Assembly (NCBI GenBank): GCA_963816555.1
Contig: CAWFLD010000011.1
Span: forward strand, 434,001-498,000
Direction: 5' to 3'
DNA from: Lutibaculum sp963816555
GTDB taxonomy: Bacteria; Pseudomonadota; Alphaproteobacteria; Rhizobiales; Tepidamorphaceae
Length of the DNA: 64,000 bases
The translations under genes and the position numbers were made by a program. The notes beneath the pieces were generated by a model. The model had not been told where the DNA came from. It was given only the letters and a program-made list of their open reading frames with translations, and did not search any database. This document shows positions 29,262 through 40,738 of the stretch, piece after piece. Position 1 is the stretch's first letter. Each line of letters opens with the position of its first letter.

Positions 29262-29364
29262 GCCTGCGGCGCGGAAACGCGTCACCCCGACGAGAGACCC
29301 ACCGCGCCCGGCAGGCGGCCGCCTCGAGCCCCCTGCCCGGCCTCGAAACAAGGAGACGCGGACG

Positions 29365-29598
29365 ATGCCGCACGTCATCGTGAAACTGTGGCCCGGCAAG
29401 ACCGAAGAGCAGAAGGCGCGGCTGTCGGACGCGATCACCCGCGACGTCATGGAGATCCTCGGCTGCGGCGCGGACCCGGTCTCGGTCTCCATGGAGGAGG
29501 TCGAGCCCGGCGACTGGGCCGAGCAGGTGTTCAGGCCGGACATCCGGGAGAAGTGGGACAGCCTCACCAAGAAGCCGGGCTACGACCCGCTCGCCTGA
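29365..29598 (+). CDS. 4-oxalocrotonate tautomerase-family protein
   Basis: The 77-residue product begins MPHVIVKLWPGKTEEQKARL, giving the catalytic N-terminal proline after Met removal. The body continues with LSDAITRDVMEILG and SVSMEEVEPGDWAEQV, as in the short tautomerase family. AAGGAG lies about 10 bases before the ATG. Family members interconvert keto and enol forms of small acids; the substrate here is not evident. It probably shares an operon with the upstream cupin. Confidence 0.9.
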   Translation: MPHVIVKLWPGKTEEQKARLSDAITRDVMEILGCGADPVSVSMEEVEPGDWAEQVFRPDIREKWDSLTKKPGYDPLA

Positions 29599-29638
29599 GG
29601 CCGGGAGAGCCTTCGCGCGGCTCGTCTCCTTCGCCGGC

Positions 29639-30839
29639 TCAGGCGGCCTCCGCGGCGGCGCCGTCGGCCGGACGCTCCCACACCTGGCGCCCGCGCAGGA
29701 CCGCGGCGAGGGCCAGCGGCAGAACGGTCGCGCCGAGGAACATCGCCTCCGGCCCGAACGCGTCGGAGGCGACGCCGGCCACGGCCGGGCCGATCACGCT
29801 GCCCGCCGCGGTGGCGAGGAGCGCCGCGGTGAAGCCGAGCGAGGGCAGATCGGGGAACAGCCGCTCCGACCAGAACGCCAGGACGGCGCTCGTCATCATG
29901 ACGTTGACGCCCTGCAGGCCTGCCGACGAGACGAGGCCGGCCCAGCCGCCGGGCGCGACCGCGGCGAGGCCGAGCGACAGCGCGCCGGCGAGCATCAGCG
30001 CGCGCAACAGCCACGGCAACCCGATCGCCTCCTTCACCCGCCCCGTCAGGAGGCCGGTCAGGCCGCAGACGCCGTAGAAGATGAAGACGAGCGCCGGCGT
30101 GGCCGCGGTCGGCACGCCGGCCACGCCGCCGGCCTCCGAGAAGCGGTCGGCCGCGAACGAGATGTAGATGGCAGACGTCGTGCCGTAGACGAACGCGATC
30201 GCGAAGAGCGGAACCGCCGCGACATGCAGCAGATCGCGCCACCCCTTCGCGGGGCCGTCGCCGGGGTCCGTCTCGACGTGGCGCAGGGCGGCCCAGTTCG
30301 CGACGAGGGAAGCGGCGCTCGCTGCGGCGAAGGCTGCCCAGCAGATCCGCCAGCCGAAGCCGGTCAGCACCATGGCGAGCGCCACGAACCCCGCGAGCGA
30401 GATCCCGACGCTCGTGCCGGTGCTGATCTCCGACAGCGCCGCGGGCCGGTCGATGTCCCGGATCTCCCGGTGAACGGCATCGTTGAACGGCGTCCACGCG
30501 AAGCCGGCGCTCGAGGCCGCGAGGAAGACGCCGGCGGCCAGGACGGTGACGCCGGGCGCCCCGGCGACGAGCCCCAGGCCCGCCGTGGCGGCGGCGAGGC
30601 CCGACAGCACCGGAACCTCCGGCCCCGTCCGGTTGAGCAGGAGCTGGGCGATCAGCAGGCCGACGAAGAAGCCCGCGAAGCCGAGGCTCGAGACGAGCCC
30701 GACGGTCGAGGTCGACATCGAGAAGGCCGACCTGAACTCGGGCACGAAGAGCCCGAAGCCCATGCGGGCCGGGCCGTAGCTGATGGCGGTGGCCGCGAAA
30801 CCGGCGGCCGATAACGTGTGGAATCGTGTGATGGGGCAA
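29639..30839 (-). CDS. MFS transporter (start uncertain, possible frame break near the N-terminus)
   Basis: The protein has about 12 membrane helices in MFS arrangement, beginning LSAAGFAATAISYGPARMGFGLFVPEF and ending GRQVWERPADG. The first helix has no convincing start in its own frame. A TTG at 30839 preceded by GGAGGG begins LPHHTIPH in the neighbouring frame and would join the first helix if one extra base near 30820 were removed. I therefore place the start there. An internal ATG at about 30763 would lose the first helix. The substrate is unknown. It is divergent from the DUF305 fusion gene and convergent with the tautomerase gene. Confidence 0.75.
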
Positions 30840-31168
30840 CCCTCCGAATGGGCCGCAATGCCGCACCGCCGGGGCGGGTTCCACGGGCCTGGGCAGTCCC
30901 CGCGGAATGTGCGGTACCGCCCCGCGCCCGGCGCACGCTCCGCACCGGGGCGCGGTGGCGGGCAGCGATGCCCGCCACGCCGTTCGTGCGGCCGCAGCCC
31001 CGGGGCGTGGCGCCGCACGCGTCTTCTTTGCGCCCAGCGCCCGCGGTCCGGATCATCCCTTACGAAGTCGCCCCAACTCGATGCGTGCGCAGAAAGGAAT
31101 AGGTTTCCGGCAGTCACGGCAGGCCTCGCGGAGGCCCATCGCCGAAATCACCCACGCCGGAGTTCGAA
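30840..31168. other. Divergent intergenic region between MFS and DUF305-fusion genes
   Basis: These 329 bases contain no supported gene. They hold the imperfect inverted repeat TTCCACGGG/CCCGCGGAA (30879-30887 and 30899-30907, 11-base spacer, 8 of 9 matching), which could be an operator for the MFS gene. Confidence 0.45.
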
Positions 31169-32575
31169 ATGCCTCGCGGCCTCGCGGGAGCGCTGCGCTC
31201 CCGACACCTCGCCATTCCCCTTGCCGGTCTCGCCTTCGCCTGGCCCCAGGCGGCGTCGGCCCACGTCAAGTGGTTCGCCCCCTACATCGTCGGCGCCTCG
31301 CCCGCTCCGGTCTCGGACACGCTGTCGAACGCGTGGTTCTGGACCGGTGTCGTGCTCGTGCTCGGCTTCTTCCTTGCCACCCGAGCGATCGAGCGCACGG
31401 CGGTCGGCGAGAGCGTCCTCGCCGGCATGGACCGGCTGACGGAACCGCTGTGGAACCGGCTCGACGACTTCGTCCGCGCGGTGATCGGCGCCTTCTTCGT
31501 GGCCGTCTTCGCCGTCGGCGGCGTCTACCTCACGCCGGACCTCCAGACGCCCGCCGAGTGGGTCTCCTGGGTGCAGCTCCTGATCGCGTTCGGCGTGTTC
31601 TCGAGGCGCACCATGAAGCTCTCGGCGCTCGGCATCGTCGGCCTGTGGGCCCTTGCGCTGCGCGACTACGACCTGTTCCACCTGCTCGACTACCTCGCCC
31701 TCGGGCTCGGCGTCGCCGGCTACCTCGTGCTCGCCTCGTCCGACGACCCCGAGTGGCGCAAGCACCGCTTCGAGGTGCTGCGCTGGGGCGTCGCGATCGC
31801 GCTGATGTGGTCGAGCCTCGAGAAATTCGCCTATCCCGAGTGGTTCTATCCGCTCGTGCAGGAGAAGCCCTTCCTGACATTCGGGATGCCGCGCGACATG
31901 TTCATCCCGATGGCCGGCGTCGCCGAGTTCACCATGGGCTTCGGCCTGCTCTGGACGCCGCTCGTCCGGCGCCTGTCCGCGGTTGCGCTGTTCGTCATCT
32001 TCAACGCCGCCGTCTGGCCGTTCGGCCGCATCGACATGGTGGGGCACGCCCTGATCATGGCCATCATCGTCGTGATCGCCGCCGACCACACGCGGGAGCT
32101 CCACTTCCTGAACGCCGCGCGCCGGTCGCTGGCGGGCGTGCCCGCGGGCATCGCCGCCGCCATGGTGGTCTTCGTGACCGGCTACTGGGGCCTCCACGCC
32201 GGTCTCTACGGCGTGGACGGCAACGTCGCCGCACCCGCCGTCGTCGCGACGCACTCCTACGATCCCGAGCACCCGCACGCCTCGGACATGGCGGGCGCCC
32301 CCGGCGCCGCAACCGAGGCCTACGAGAAGGCGATGAAGGAGATGCGAGGCCCGATGATGGACGGAATCGCGGAGCCCGACCCGGACGTGGCCTTCGTGAT
32401 GGGCATGATCCCGCACCACCAGGGCGCCGTCGACATGGCCGAGATCGAGCTCCGCTTCGGAACGGATCCCTCGAACCGGGCGCTGGCGGCGCACATCATC
32501 AAGGACCAGACCCGCGAGATCGAGGCGATGAAGGCCTGGCTCAGCCTGCGCGGAGTCGACACGGCCGGCCTCTGA
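31169..32575 (+). CDS. Multi-pass membrane protein fused to a C-terminal DUF305 domain
   Basis: The 468-residue product opens with a signal-like helix ending ASAHVKWFAPY. About eight more membrane helices follow (to about residue 345), with polar landmarks RDYDLFHLLDY and LEKFAYPEWFYPL resembling DoxX-like quinol or redox membrane proteins. The last 95 residues are a DUF305 domain with the histidine/methionine motif FVMGMIPHHQGAVDMAEIEL (H416, H417). DUF305 proteins such as CopM bind copper in the periplasm. Fusing it to a membrane body suggests a metal-linked or redox role at the inner membrane, which is inference. A hairpin follows the stop. Confidence 0.8.
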   Translation: MPRGLAGALRSRHLAIPLAGLAFAWPQAASAHVKWFAPYIVGASPAPVSDTLSNAWFWTGVVLVLGFFLATRAIERTAVGESVLAGMDRLTEPLWNRLDDFVRAVIGAFFVAVFAVGGVYLTPDLQTPAEWVSWVQLLIAFGVFSRRTMKLSALGIVGLWALALRDYDLFHLLDYLALGLGVAGYLVLASSDDPEWRKHRFEVLRWGVAIALMWSSLEKFAYPEWFYPLVQEKPFLTFGMPRDMFIPMAGVAEFTMGFGLLWTPLVRRLSAVALFVIFNAAVWPFGRIDMVGHALIMAIIVVIAADHTRELHFLNAARRSLAGVPAGIAAAMVVFVTGYWGLHAGLYGVDGNVAAPAVVATHSYDPEHPHASDMAGAPGAATEAYEKAMKEMRGPMMDGIAEPDPDVAFVMGMIPHHQGAVDMAEIELRFGTDPSNRALAAHIIKDQTREIEAMKAWLSLRGVDTAGL

Positions 32576-32599
32576 ACACGGGTTCCGGCCACAACCGGA

Positions 32600-32630
32600 G
32601 GCCGGTGGCAGCACGCCGCCGGCCTTCGTG
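32600..32630 (+). terminator. Hairpin between convergent DUF305-fusion and lipid kinase genes
   Basis: A 10-bp stem with one G-U pair (GGCCGGTGGC with GCCGCCGGCC, 5-base loop) is followed by TTCGTGCG. It lies 25 bases after the stop of the upstream gene and could serve both convergent genes. Confidence 0.55.
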
Positions 32631-32677
32631 CGTCATATTCGCAGGCAGGGCCAGGGAACGCCGCCCGCCCCTGCCGC

Positions 32678-33559
32678 CTAGTCGCCCCGCGGCACGAGGA
32701 CCGGCAGCGCCTGGCGGTCGACCGTGAAGCGCACCGGCGTCTCGGTCGTCACCTCGCCGTCCGTGTTCACCGGCATCGGCCGCTCGGTCTCGATCAGCGC
32801 GCTCTCGCCGCGGAAGATCGCCACGTCCTGGTAGCGCCCCAGCGTGCCCGAGCGGATGGCCGGGGCGAGCATCACGAGGTCGGTGATGGAGAGCGTCTCG
32901 ATGGCGTAGAGGTCGAGCAGGCCGTCGTCGATCTTGGCGGTCTCCGAGACGATCATGCCGCCGCCATAGTGCACGCCGTTGCCGACCGCGATCTGGAAGG
33001 CCTCGACCTCCTCGGTGCGGTCGCCGCAGGTGATCGTCGCGCGGAAGCGGTCCGCCTCGCCCAGCACCTCGAGCGTCGTCAGCACGTAGGAGAGGGCGCG
33101 CCACTGGCGCTTGCGTTCGCCGTCCTGGCGCTGCGCGACCTTCACGGAGATGCCGACGCTCGCCACGTTGACGAACGGCACGTCGTTTGCGCGCGCGATG
33201 TCGATCGAGCGCGGCACGCCGTTGGCGATCGTGCGCGCGGCGTCGACGGGCTCGTCGGGGATCCCGAGCGTCAGGGCGAGGTCGTTGGCGGTGCCGAAGG
33301 GAAGGATGCCGAGCGGCAGGCCGCTCTCGAGAACGGCCGGCAGCGCGGAGCTGATCGAACCGTCGCCGCCGCCGATCGCCACCACCGCGGCGCCCTCGGA
33401 GGCCTCGCGGATGATCCGGTTGGCGTCCTCGCGGCTCTCCGACTGCCTCAGGTCGACGTCGAAGCCCTCGTCGGCGAGCGCGCCGACCGCGGGCCCGACG
33501 GCGATCGAGGCCCGCGACGCCTGCATGTTGACGATGACGAGTATCCGCTTGCGCGCCAA
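32678..33559 (-). CDS. Diacylglycerol kinase-family lipid kinase (YegS/BmrU-like)
   Basis: The 293-residue product starts at a TTG at 33559 with GGGGGAG upstream; no ATG or GTG fits the conserved N-terminus KRILVIVNMQASRA. The DAGK catalytic motifs are GGGDGSISSALPAV and LPFGTANDLALTLGIP. A C-terminal beta-sandwich follows with the NTDGEVT element. Family members phosphorylate diacylglycerol, sphingosine or related lipids; the substrate is not shown. It is downstream of secA on the same strand, with 54 bases between them. Confidence 0.9.
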   Translation of the reverse strand: MARKRILVIVNMQASRASIAVGPAVGALADEGFDVDLRQSESREDANRIIREASEGAAVVAIGGGDGSISSALPAVLESGLPLGILPFGTANDLALTLGIPDEPVDAARTIANGVPRSIDIARANDVPFVNVASVGISVKVAQRQDGERKRQWRALSYVLTTLEVLGEADRFRATITCGDRTEEVEAFQIAVGNGVHYGGGMIVSETAKIDDGLLDLYAIETLSITDLVMLAPAIRSGTLGRYQDVAIFRGESALIETERPMPVNTDGEVTTETPVRFTVDRQALPVLVPRGD

Positions 33560-33613
33560 GTGTGCCCACTCCCCCTCAAGGGGCGGGCATCTCGGTTGAG
33601 CGCCCGCCCGGTG

Positions 33614-36439
<2,826 letters not shown>

Positions 36440-36791
36440 GGGTATATGTCTTTCTGCCTCGCGATGGACCGGCCGTTGCTCCGGACCTGCCGCGATCGGG
36501 CGGGTCGTGCTGTCGGGGCGGGCCCTTGGCCGGCGACCGTGACTATCATGCGGCCGGCCGGCGCGGCTTCAAGGAAATCCCGTAATGGCGCGCGAAGGAA
36601 CAGGCTGCGCGACTGCTGAGATAAGAGTCGCTTTTCGCCTTGTCAACGCGGCCACTTTGGGCCAGCGTCGCGCCGCTGCGGCAGGCCGGATGCGGATCGC
36701 ATACGGGGGCGCTGGCGTTGCAGCCGTGAATTCGCCTCTTAGATCGGGGCGGCATCGACGCACGAGAACAGCGAAGTACCGGAAGGAAATC
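36440..36791. other. Divergent intergenic region between secA and parvulin gene
   Basis: These 352 bases should contain both promoters. No gene is supported and no -35/-10 pair stands out clearly. GGAAGG just before the parvulin ATG is a good ribosome site. Confidence 0.5.
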
Positions 36792-37826
36792 ATGTCCCAT
36801 TCTTCACGCCCGTTCACGGTGGCCCTGGGTCTCGCCGGCGCGCTCCTCCTGAGCACCGCCGGCCACGCCCAGGACAGCGGGAACGCCGCGAGCCAGCAGC
36901 CCGCCGCGGCCCAGGAGCAGGACAAGGGCGCCGACGCCCAGAGCGACGTCGTCGCCACGCTCGGCGACCGCAAGTTCACCAACGCCGACGTGGCGATCGC
37001 CGCCGAGGATCTCTCGGACACGCTGCAGCAGCTGCCGGCCGACCAGCGCGAGGCCTATCTCCTCACCTATCTCGCGGACCTGCAGCGCATCGCCGACGCG
37101 GCGCGCAAGGCCAACGTCCAGGACGACCCGGGCTTCAAGCAGCGCATGCAGTACATGCGCGACCGCACGCTGATGGAGGCCTACCTCCAGCAGGTCGGCG
37201 AGCAGGCGGCGACCGACGAGGCCGCCCACAAGCTCTATGACGAGAAGATCGCCTCCGCCGAGCCGCAGCAGGAGGTCCGCGCCAGCCACATCCTCGTGCC
37301 GACCGAGGAAGAGGCCAAGAAGCTCAAGAAGCAGCTCGACGAGGGCGCCGACTTCGCCGAGCTCGCCAAGGAGAACTCGAAGGATCCGGGCTCCGCGCCG
37401 AAGGGCGGCGACCTCGGCTACTTCACCGCCGACCAGATGGTGCCGGAGTTCTCCGACAAGGCCTTCGCGCTCGAGCCGGGCCAGGTCTCCGACCCGGTGC
37501 AGAGCCAGTTCGGCTGGCACATCATCAAGCTCCAGGACAAGCGCGAGAAGGAGAAGCCCTCCTACGACGACGTCGAGGCGCAGCTGAAGTCCACGCTCGC
37601 CCGCCAGGCCCAGCGCGACGTCATCATGGCGCTGCGCGAGAAGAGCCAGCTCCAGGTCGTCGGCCAGGACGGCAGCGACCTCGCCGGCGAGGGCCAGGAT
37701 GCCCAGGGCAGTGACGCGCAGGGCCAGGACGCTCCGGCCGCCACGGACCAGGGCGCTGCCGCCGGCTCGGACGCCGACAAGGGCGCCGCGGGCGATGCCG
37801 CCGGCACGGGCGGCTCGAAGCAGTAA
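36792..37826 (+). CDS. Exported parvulin-type peptidylprolyl isomerase
   Basis: The 344-residue product has a signal peptide ending AGHA|Q (about residue 26) and a Gln/Ala linker. A helical chaperone-like region follows (LGDRKFTNADVAIAAEDL onward), then a PpiC rotamase domain (about 160-255) with VRASHILVPTEEEAKKL and FGWHIIKLQDKR. The tail is Gly/Ala/Gln/Asp-rich and probably disordered. It assists folding of exported proteins and resembles SurA/PrsA-type enzymes. The ATG at 36792 follows GGAAGG. argJ follows after 31 bases. Confidence 0.93.
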   Translation: MSHSSRPFTVALGLAGALLLSTAGHAQDSGNAASQQPAAAQEQDKGADAQSDVVATLGDRKFTNADVAIAAEDLSDTLQQLPADQREAYLLTYLADLQRIADAARKANVQDDPGFKQRMQYMRDRTLMEAYLQQVGEQAATDEAAHKLYDEKIASAEPQQEVRASHILVPTEEEAKKLKKQLDEGADFAELAKENSKDPGSAPKGGDLGYFTADQMVPEFSDKAFALEPGQVSDPVQSQFGWHIIKLQDKREKEKPSYDDVEAQLKSTLARQAQRDVIMALREKSQLQVVGQDGSDLAGEGQDAQGSDAQGQDAPAATDQGAAAGSDADKGAAGDAAGTGGSKQ

Positions 37827-37857
37827 GCCAGACGAGACGACACGGGAGACGCCAGAC

Positions 37858-39090
37858 GTGGCCGCCAAGACCTCGCCGCTCGCCCCCGCCGAGCTCCCCG
37901 CCCTCGCGCCGATCGAAGGCGTGCGGCTCGGGGTGGCCGAGGCCGGCATCCGCTACCGCGGCCGCAAGGACGTCCTCCTGGCCGTCTTCGACGAGGACAC
38001 GAAGGTGGCGGGGGTGTTCACGCGCTCCCGCTGCCCCTCGGCTCCCGTCGAGTGGTGCCGCGACCATCTGCCGCGGGGCCAGGCGCGCGCGCTCGTCGTC
38101 AATTCCGGCAACGCCAACGCCTTCACCGGCCAGAAGGGCCGCGATTCCGTGAAGGCGACGGCCGAGATGGCGGCGGAGGCGGTCGGCTGCCGGCCGGAGG
38201 AGGTCTTCCTCGCCTCGACCGGCGTGATCGGCGAGCCGCTCGACCCCGCGCCGTTCGGCCGCGTGCTCGGCGGCCTCGCGCAGGCCGCCACGGCCGACGC
38301 CTACAACGACGCCGCCGCCGCGATCATGACGACCGACACCTTCCCCAAGCGCGGCACGCGCACGGTCGAGATCGACGGCACCCCGGTCACGATCAACGCC
38401 ATCGCCAAGGGCGCCGGCATGATCGCGCCCGACATGGCGACCATGCTCTCCTTCGTCTTCACCGACGCCGCGATCGAGGCGCCGGCGCTGCAGCGCGCCC
38501 TCAAGGCGGCGGTGACGCACAGCTTCAACGCCGTCACCGTCGACGGCGACACCTCGACGTCGGACACCGTGCTCGCCTTCGCCACCGGCACCGCCGGCAA
38601 CCGCCAGATCTCGGACGGCCGCGACCGGCGGCTCAAGCTCTTCACCGAGGCGCTGCGCGACCTGCTGATCGAGCTCGCCCAGCTCGTGGTGCGCGACGGC
38701 GAGGGCGCGACGAAGTTCGTGACCGTCGAGGTGAGCGGCGCGGCGAGCAACCGCTCCGCCCACCGCATCGGCCTCGCCATCGCCAACTCGCCGCTCGTCA
38801 AGACCGCCGTCGCCGGCGAGGACGCCAACTGGGGCCGCGTCGTCATGGCCGTCGGCAAGGCCGGCGAGCCGGCCGAGCGCGACCGGCTGTCGATCGCCTT
38901 CGGCGACATCACGGTCGCCACCGACGGCGAGCGCGACCCGACCTACGACGAGGCGGAGGTCTCCGCCTACATGAAGAGCCAGGAGATCCGCATCGGCGTC
39001 GATCTCGGCATCGGCCGCGGCAAGGCCACGGTCTGGACCTGCGACCTCACCCACGACTACATCTCGATCAACGCGGACTATCGCAGTTGA
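37858..39090 (+). CDS. argJ: Bifunctional glutamate N-acetyltransferase/amino-acid acetyltransferase
   Basis: The product is 410 residues from a GTG at 37858 with GGGAG upstream. ArgJ is made as a precursor that cleaves itself before a conserved threonine, here between A194 and T195 in KGAGMIAPDMATML. Other landmarks are VNSGNANAFTG, MTTDTFPK and DEDANWGR-type GEDANWGRVVMAVG. It recycles the acetyl group from N-acetylornithine to glutamate in arginine synthesis. Whether it also uses acetyl-CoA (bifunctional form) is not visible. It lies between the parvulin and mutT genes. Confidence 0.96.
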   Translation: MAAKTSPLAPAELPALAPIEGVRLGVAEAGIRYRGRKDVLLAVFDEDTKVAGVFTRSRCPSAPVEWCRDHLPRGQARALVVNSGNANAFTGQKGRDSVKATAEMAAEAVGCRPEEVFLASTGVIGEPLDPAPFGRVLGGLAQAATADAYNDAAAAIMTTDTFPKRGTRTVEIDGTPVTINAIAKGAGMIAPDMATMLSFVFTDAAIEAPALQRALKAAVTHSFNAVTVDGDTSTSDTVLAFATGTAGNRQISDGRDRRLKLFTEALRDLLIELAQLVVRDGEGATKFVTVEVSGAASNRSAHRIGLAIANSPLVKTAVAGEDANWGRVVMAVGKAGEPAERDRLSIAFGDITVATDGERDPTYDEAEVSAYMKSQEIRIGVDLGIGRGKATVWTCDLTHDYISINADYRS

Positions 39091-39163
39091 GCGGCAGCAA
39101 GCTGCGACGACCGCGGCGGCCCCGGCCGCCCTTCCGGCGCGCGCCCGCTCCGGGGCTCCGGGC

Positions 39164-39574
39164 GTGAGCCGGGACATCCCCATCCTCCTCGTCGCCGCCT
39201 GCGCGCTCGTCGATCCCGACGGCCGCGTGCTGCTGGCGCAGCGGCCTCAGGGCAAGAGCATGGCCGGCCTGTGGGAGTTCCCCGGCGGCAAGGTCGAGGC
39301 GGGCGAGCGGCCCGAGGAGGCGCTGATCCGCGAGCTCCACGAGGAGCTCGGCATCGACGTGAAGGAGGCGTGCCTGGCGCCGTTTACCTTCGCCAGTCAC
39401 CATTACGAAAGCTTTCACCTTCTGATGCCACTCTATGTCTGCCGCCGGTGGGCAGGCAGCGCCGTGGCGCGCGAGGGACAGGAGCTCGCCTGGGTCCGCC
39501 CCAACCGCATGGGCTCCTATCCGATGCCGCCGGCCGACGTGCCGCTGGTGGCGATGCTGCGCGACCTGCTCTGA
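39164..39574 (+). CDS. mutT: 8-oxo-dGTP diphosphatase (Nudix hydrolase)
   Basis: The product is 136 residues from a GTG at 39164. The Nudix box GGKVEAGERPEEALIRELHE continues into ELGI (41-64) with all required glutamates. The flanking LLVAACALVDPDGRVLLAQRP and SMAGLWEFPGGK are typical of MutT. It removes oxidised guanine nucleotides from the pool and prevents A-T to C-G mutations. It lies 73 bases after argJ, in the gene order usual for Hyphomicrobiales. Confidence 0.93.
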   Translation: MSRDIPILLVAACALVDPDGRVLLAQRPQGKSMAGLWEFPGGKVEAGERPEEALIRELHEELGIDVKEACLAPFTFASHHYESFHLLMPLYVCRRWAGSAVAREGQELAWVRPNRMGSYPMPPADVPLVAMLRDLL

Positions 39575-39596
39575 GCGAGGATCCGAGGCCTTTTCG

Positions 39597-39818
39597 ATGC
39601 ACGAACCGATCCGGACCGCGAGGCGGTTCTCGCGGGACCGCCGGGGCGCCACGGCCATCGAGTACGCGCTGATCGCCGGCATGATCGGCGCGGCGATCGC
39701 CGTCACCGTCTTCACCCTCGGCGGCTCCGTCCTCACCGACCAGTACCAGCGCCTGCTCGACGAGATGAGCCTCCACACCCCCACCGTCGGCGGCGGCGAC
39801 GGCACCAGCACCGACTGA
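39597..39818 (+). CDS. Flp/Fap-type pilin subunit
   Basis: The 73-residue product starts at an ATG at 39597. Residues 1-16 are a basic leader with Arg/Lys, followed by the prepilin cleavage region G17-ATAIEY (E22, Y23) and the single hydrophobic helix ALIAGMIGAAIAVTVFTLGG. This is the Flp signature of Tad type IVb pili. A prepilin peptidase would cut after G17. No other tad/cpa genes are nearby, so the pilin is orphaned from its assembly genes in this window. The C-terminus is short and Gly/Thr-rich. Confidence 0.9.
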   Translation: MHEPIRTARRFSRDRRGATAIEYALIAGMIGAAIAVTVFTLGGSVLTDQYQRLLDEMSLHTPTVGGGDGTSTD

Positions 39819-39860
39819 GCGCGGGGCCGCGAGCGCACGCCCGCCTTGCGGCCCTCCCGC

Positions 39861-40617
39861 TCAGGCGGCGGCGCCCGCGAGCTCCTCCGCCACGCGCGCG
39901 GACACGCGGCGGTCGTAGTCGGCGGCCAGCGCTTCGAGCGCGCCCGCCCCGTCTCCCGAGAAGGACGGCCCGTGCATCAGCGCGAGCGTCGTCGGCTTGA
40001 GCGCCGGCGAGCCGCCGGATCGTCGCGCCCATGCCGGGATTGAGCGAGGAGTAGCGGAACAGGTCCTCGCCGGCGATGGCGGGGCCGACGATATCGCCGT
40101 CCGTCTGCGCACGGTCGTCGCCGAGCTGGGTGAACAGGTCGCCGCACATCAGCGTGCCCGTCTGCTCCTCGTACAGCACGCCGGCGTCCCAGCCGTGCGG
40201 CGTGTGCGGCGTGTCGATGAAGCGCACGCGCTTGCCGCCGCCGAGGTCGAGCACCTCGCCATCCTTCAGGATGTGCGGCGGCCGGTCGGCGAAGTCGTCG
40301 AGCGACACCATGACGCCCGTCTGGCCGTGCGCCGCCGTCGCCTGCGGCGCGATCTCCAGCCACTCGTTCATCGCGCCGCACTCGTCCGCCTCGAAATGGC
40401 CGAACGCGATCCAGCGCAGCCGCTCCGGCGCGACGACCCGGCCCAGCGCCTCCCGGTTGAGCGGGAACATCTTGCGCAGGCCGGTGTGGAACATCAGCGG
40501 CTCCTCGCCCATCACGAGGAACTGGTTGAAGGTGAAGCCGGCCGGCGGGGCGATGTCCGCGACATAGGTGGACAGCCGGTAGATGCCGTCGGCGATCTCG
40601 GTGACCCTGGTCTCCAT
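39861..40617 (-). CDS. Metallo-beta-lactamase-fold protein, ODP (oxygen-binding di-iron) type; one frame break
   Basis: The ATG at 40617 (METRVTEIADGIYRLSTYV) follows GGAGACGGAGAC. The frame breaks near 40012 with one extra base, after which the protein ends ALKPTTLALMHGPSFSGDG and stops at 39861, for about 251 residues. The metal motif is GHFEADECGAMNEW, that is H-x-E-x-D in place of the usual H-x-H-x-D-H. Together with PHTPHGWDAG and GDLFTQLGD this marks the ODP branch, related to the di-iron domain of flavodiiron proteins but lacking a flavodoxin domain. Oxygen or nitric-oxide sensing or reduction is therefore possible but unproven. It is divergent from a TetR regulator across a strong palindrome. 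Confidence 0.8.
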
Positions 40618-40690
40618 GTCTCCGTCTCCGGGCGGACCCGCTTCCTGCCACCACCGCCCGGCCGCCCGACGGAGGGATGGACTCCGCAGA

Positions 40691-40720
40691 ATTTCACGAT
40701 ACATGTATGTGTAGTGAAAA
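40691..40720. promoter_or_regulatory. Palindromic operator between ODP-like and TetR genes
   Basis: TTCAC at 40693-40697 mirrors GTGAA at 40714-40718, and ACAT at 40701 mirrors ATGT ending at 40710, all about one centre (40705/40706). This two-level dyad sits 20 bases before the TetR start and 75 bases before the divergent gene. It is a natural operator for a dimer of the adjacent TetR protein. Confidence 0.7.
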
Positions 40721-40738
40721 TCTGGACGTCCGTCAACA

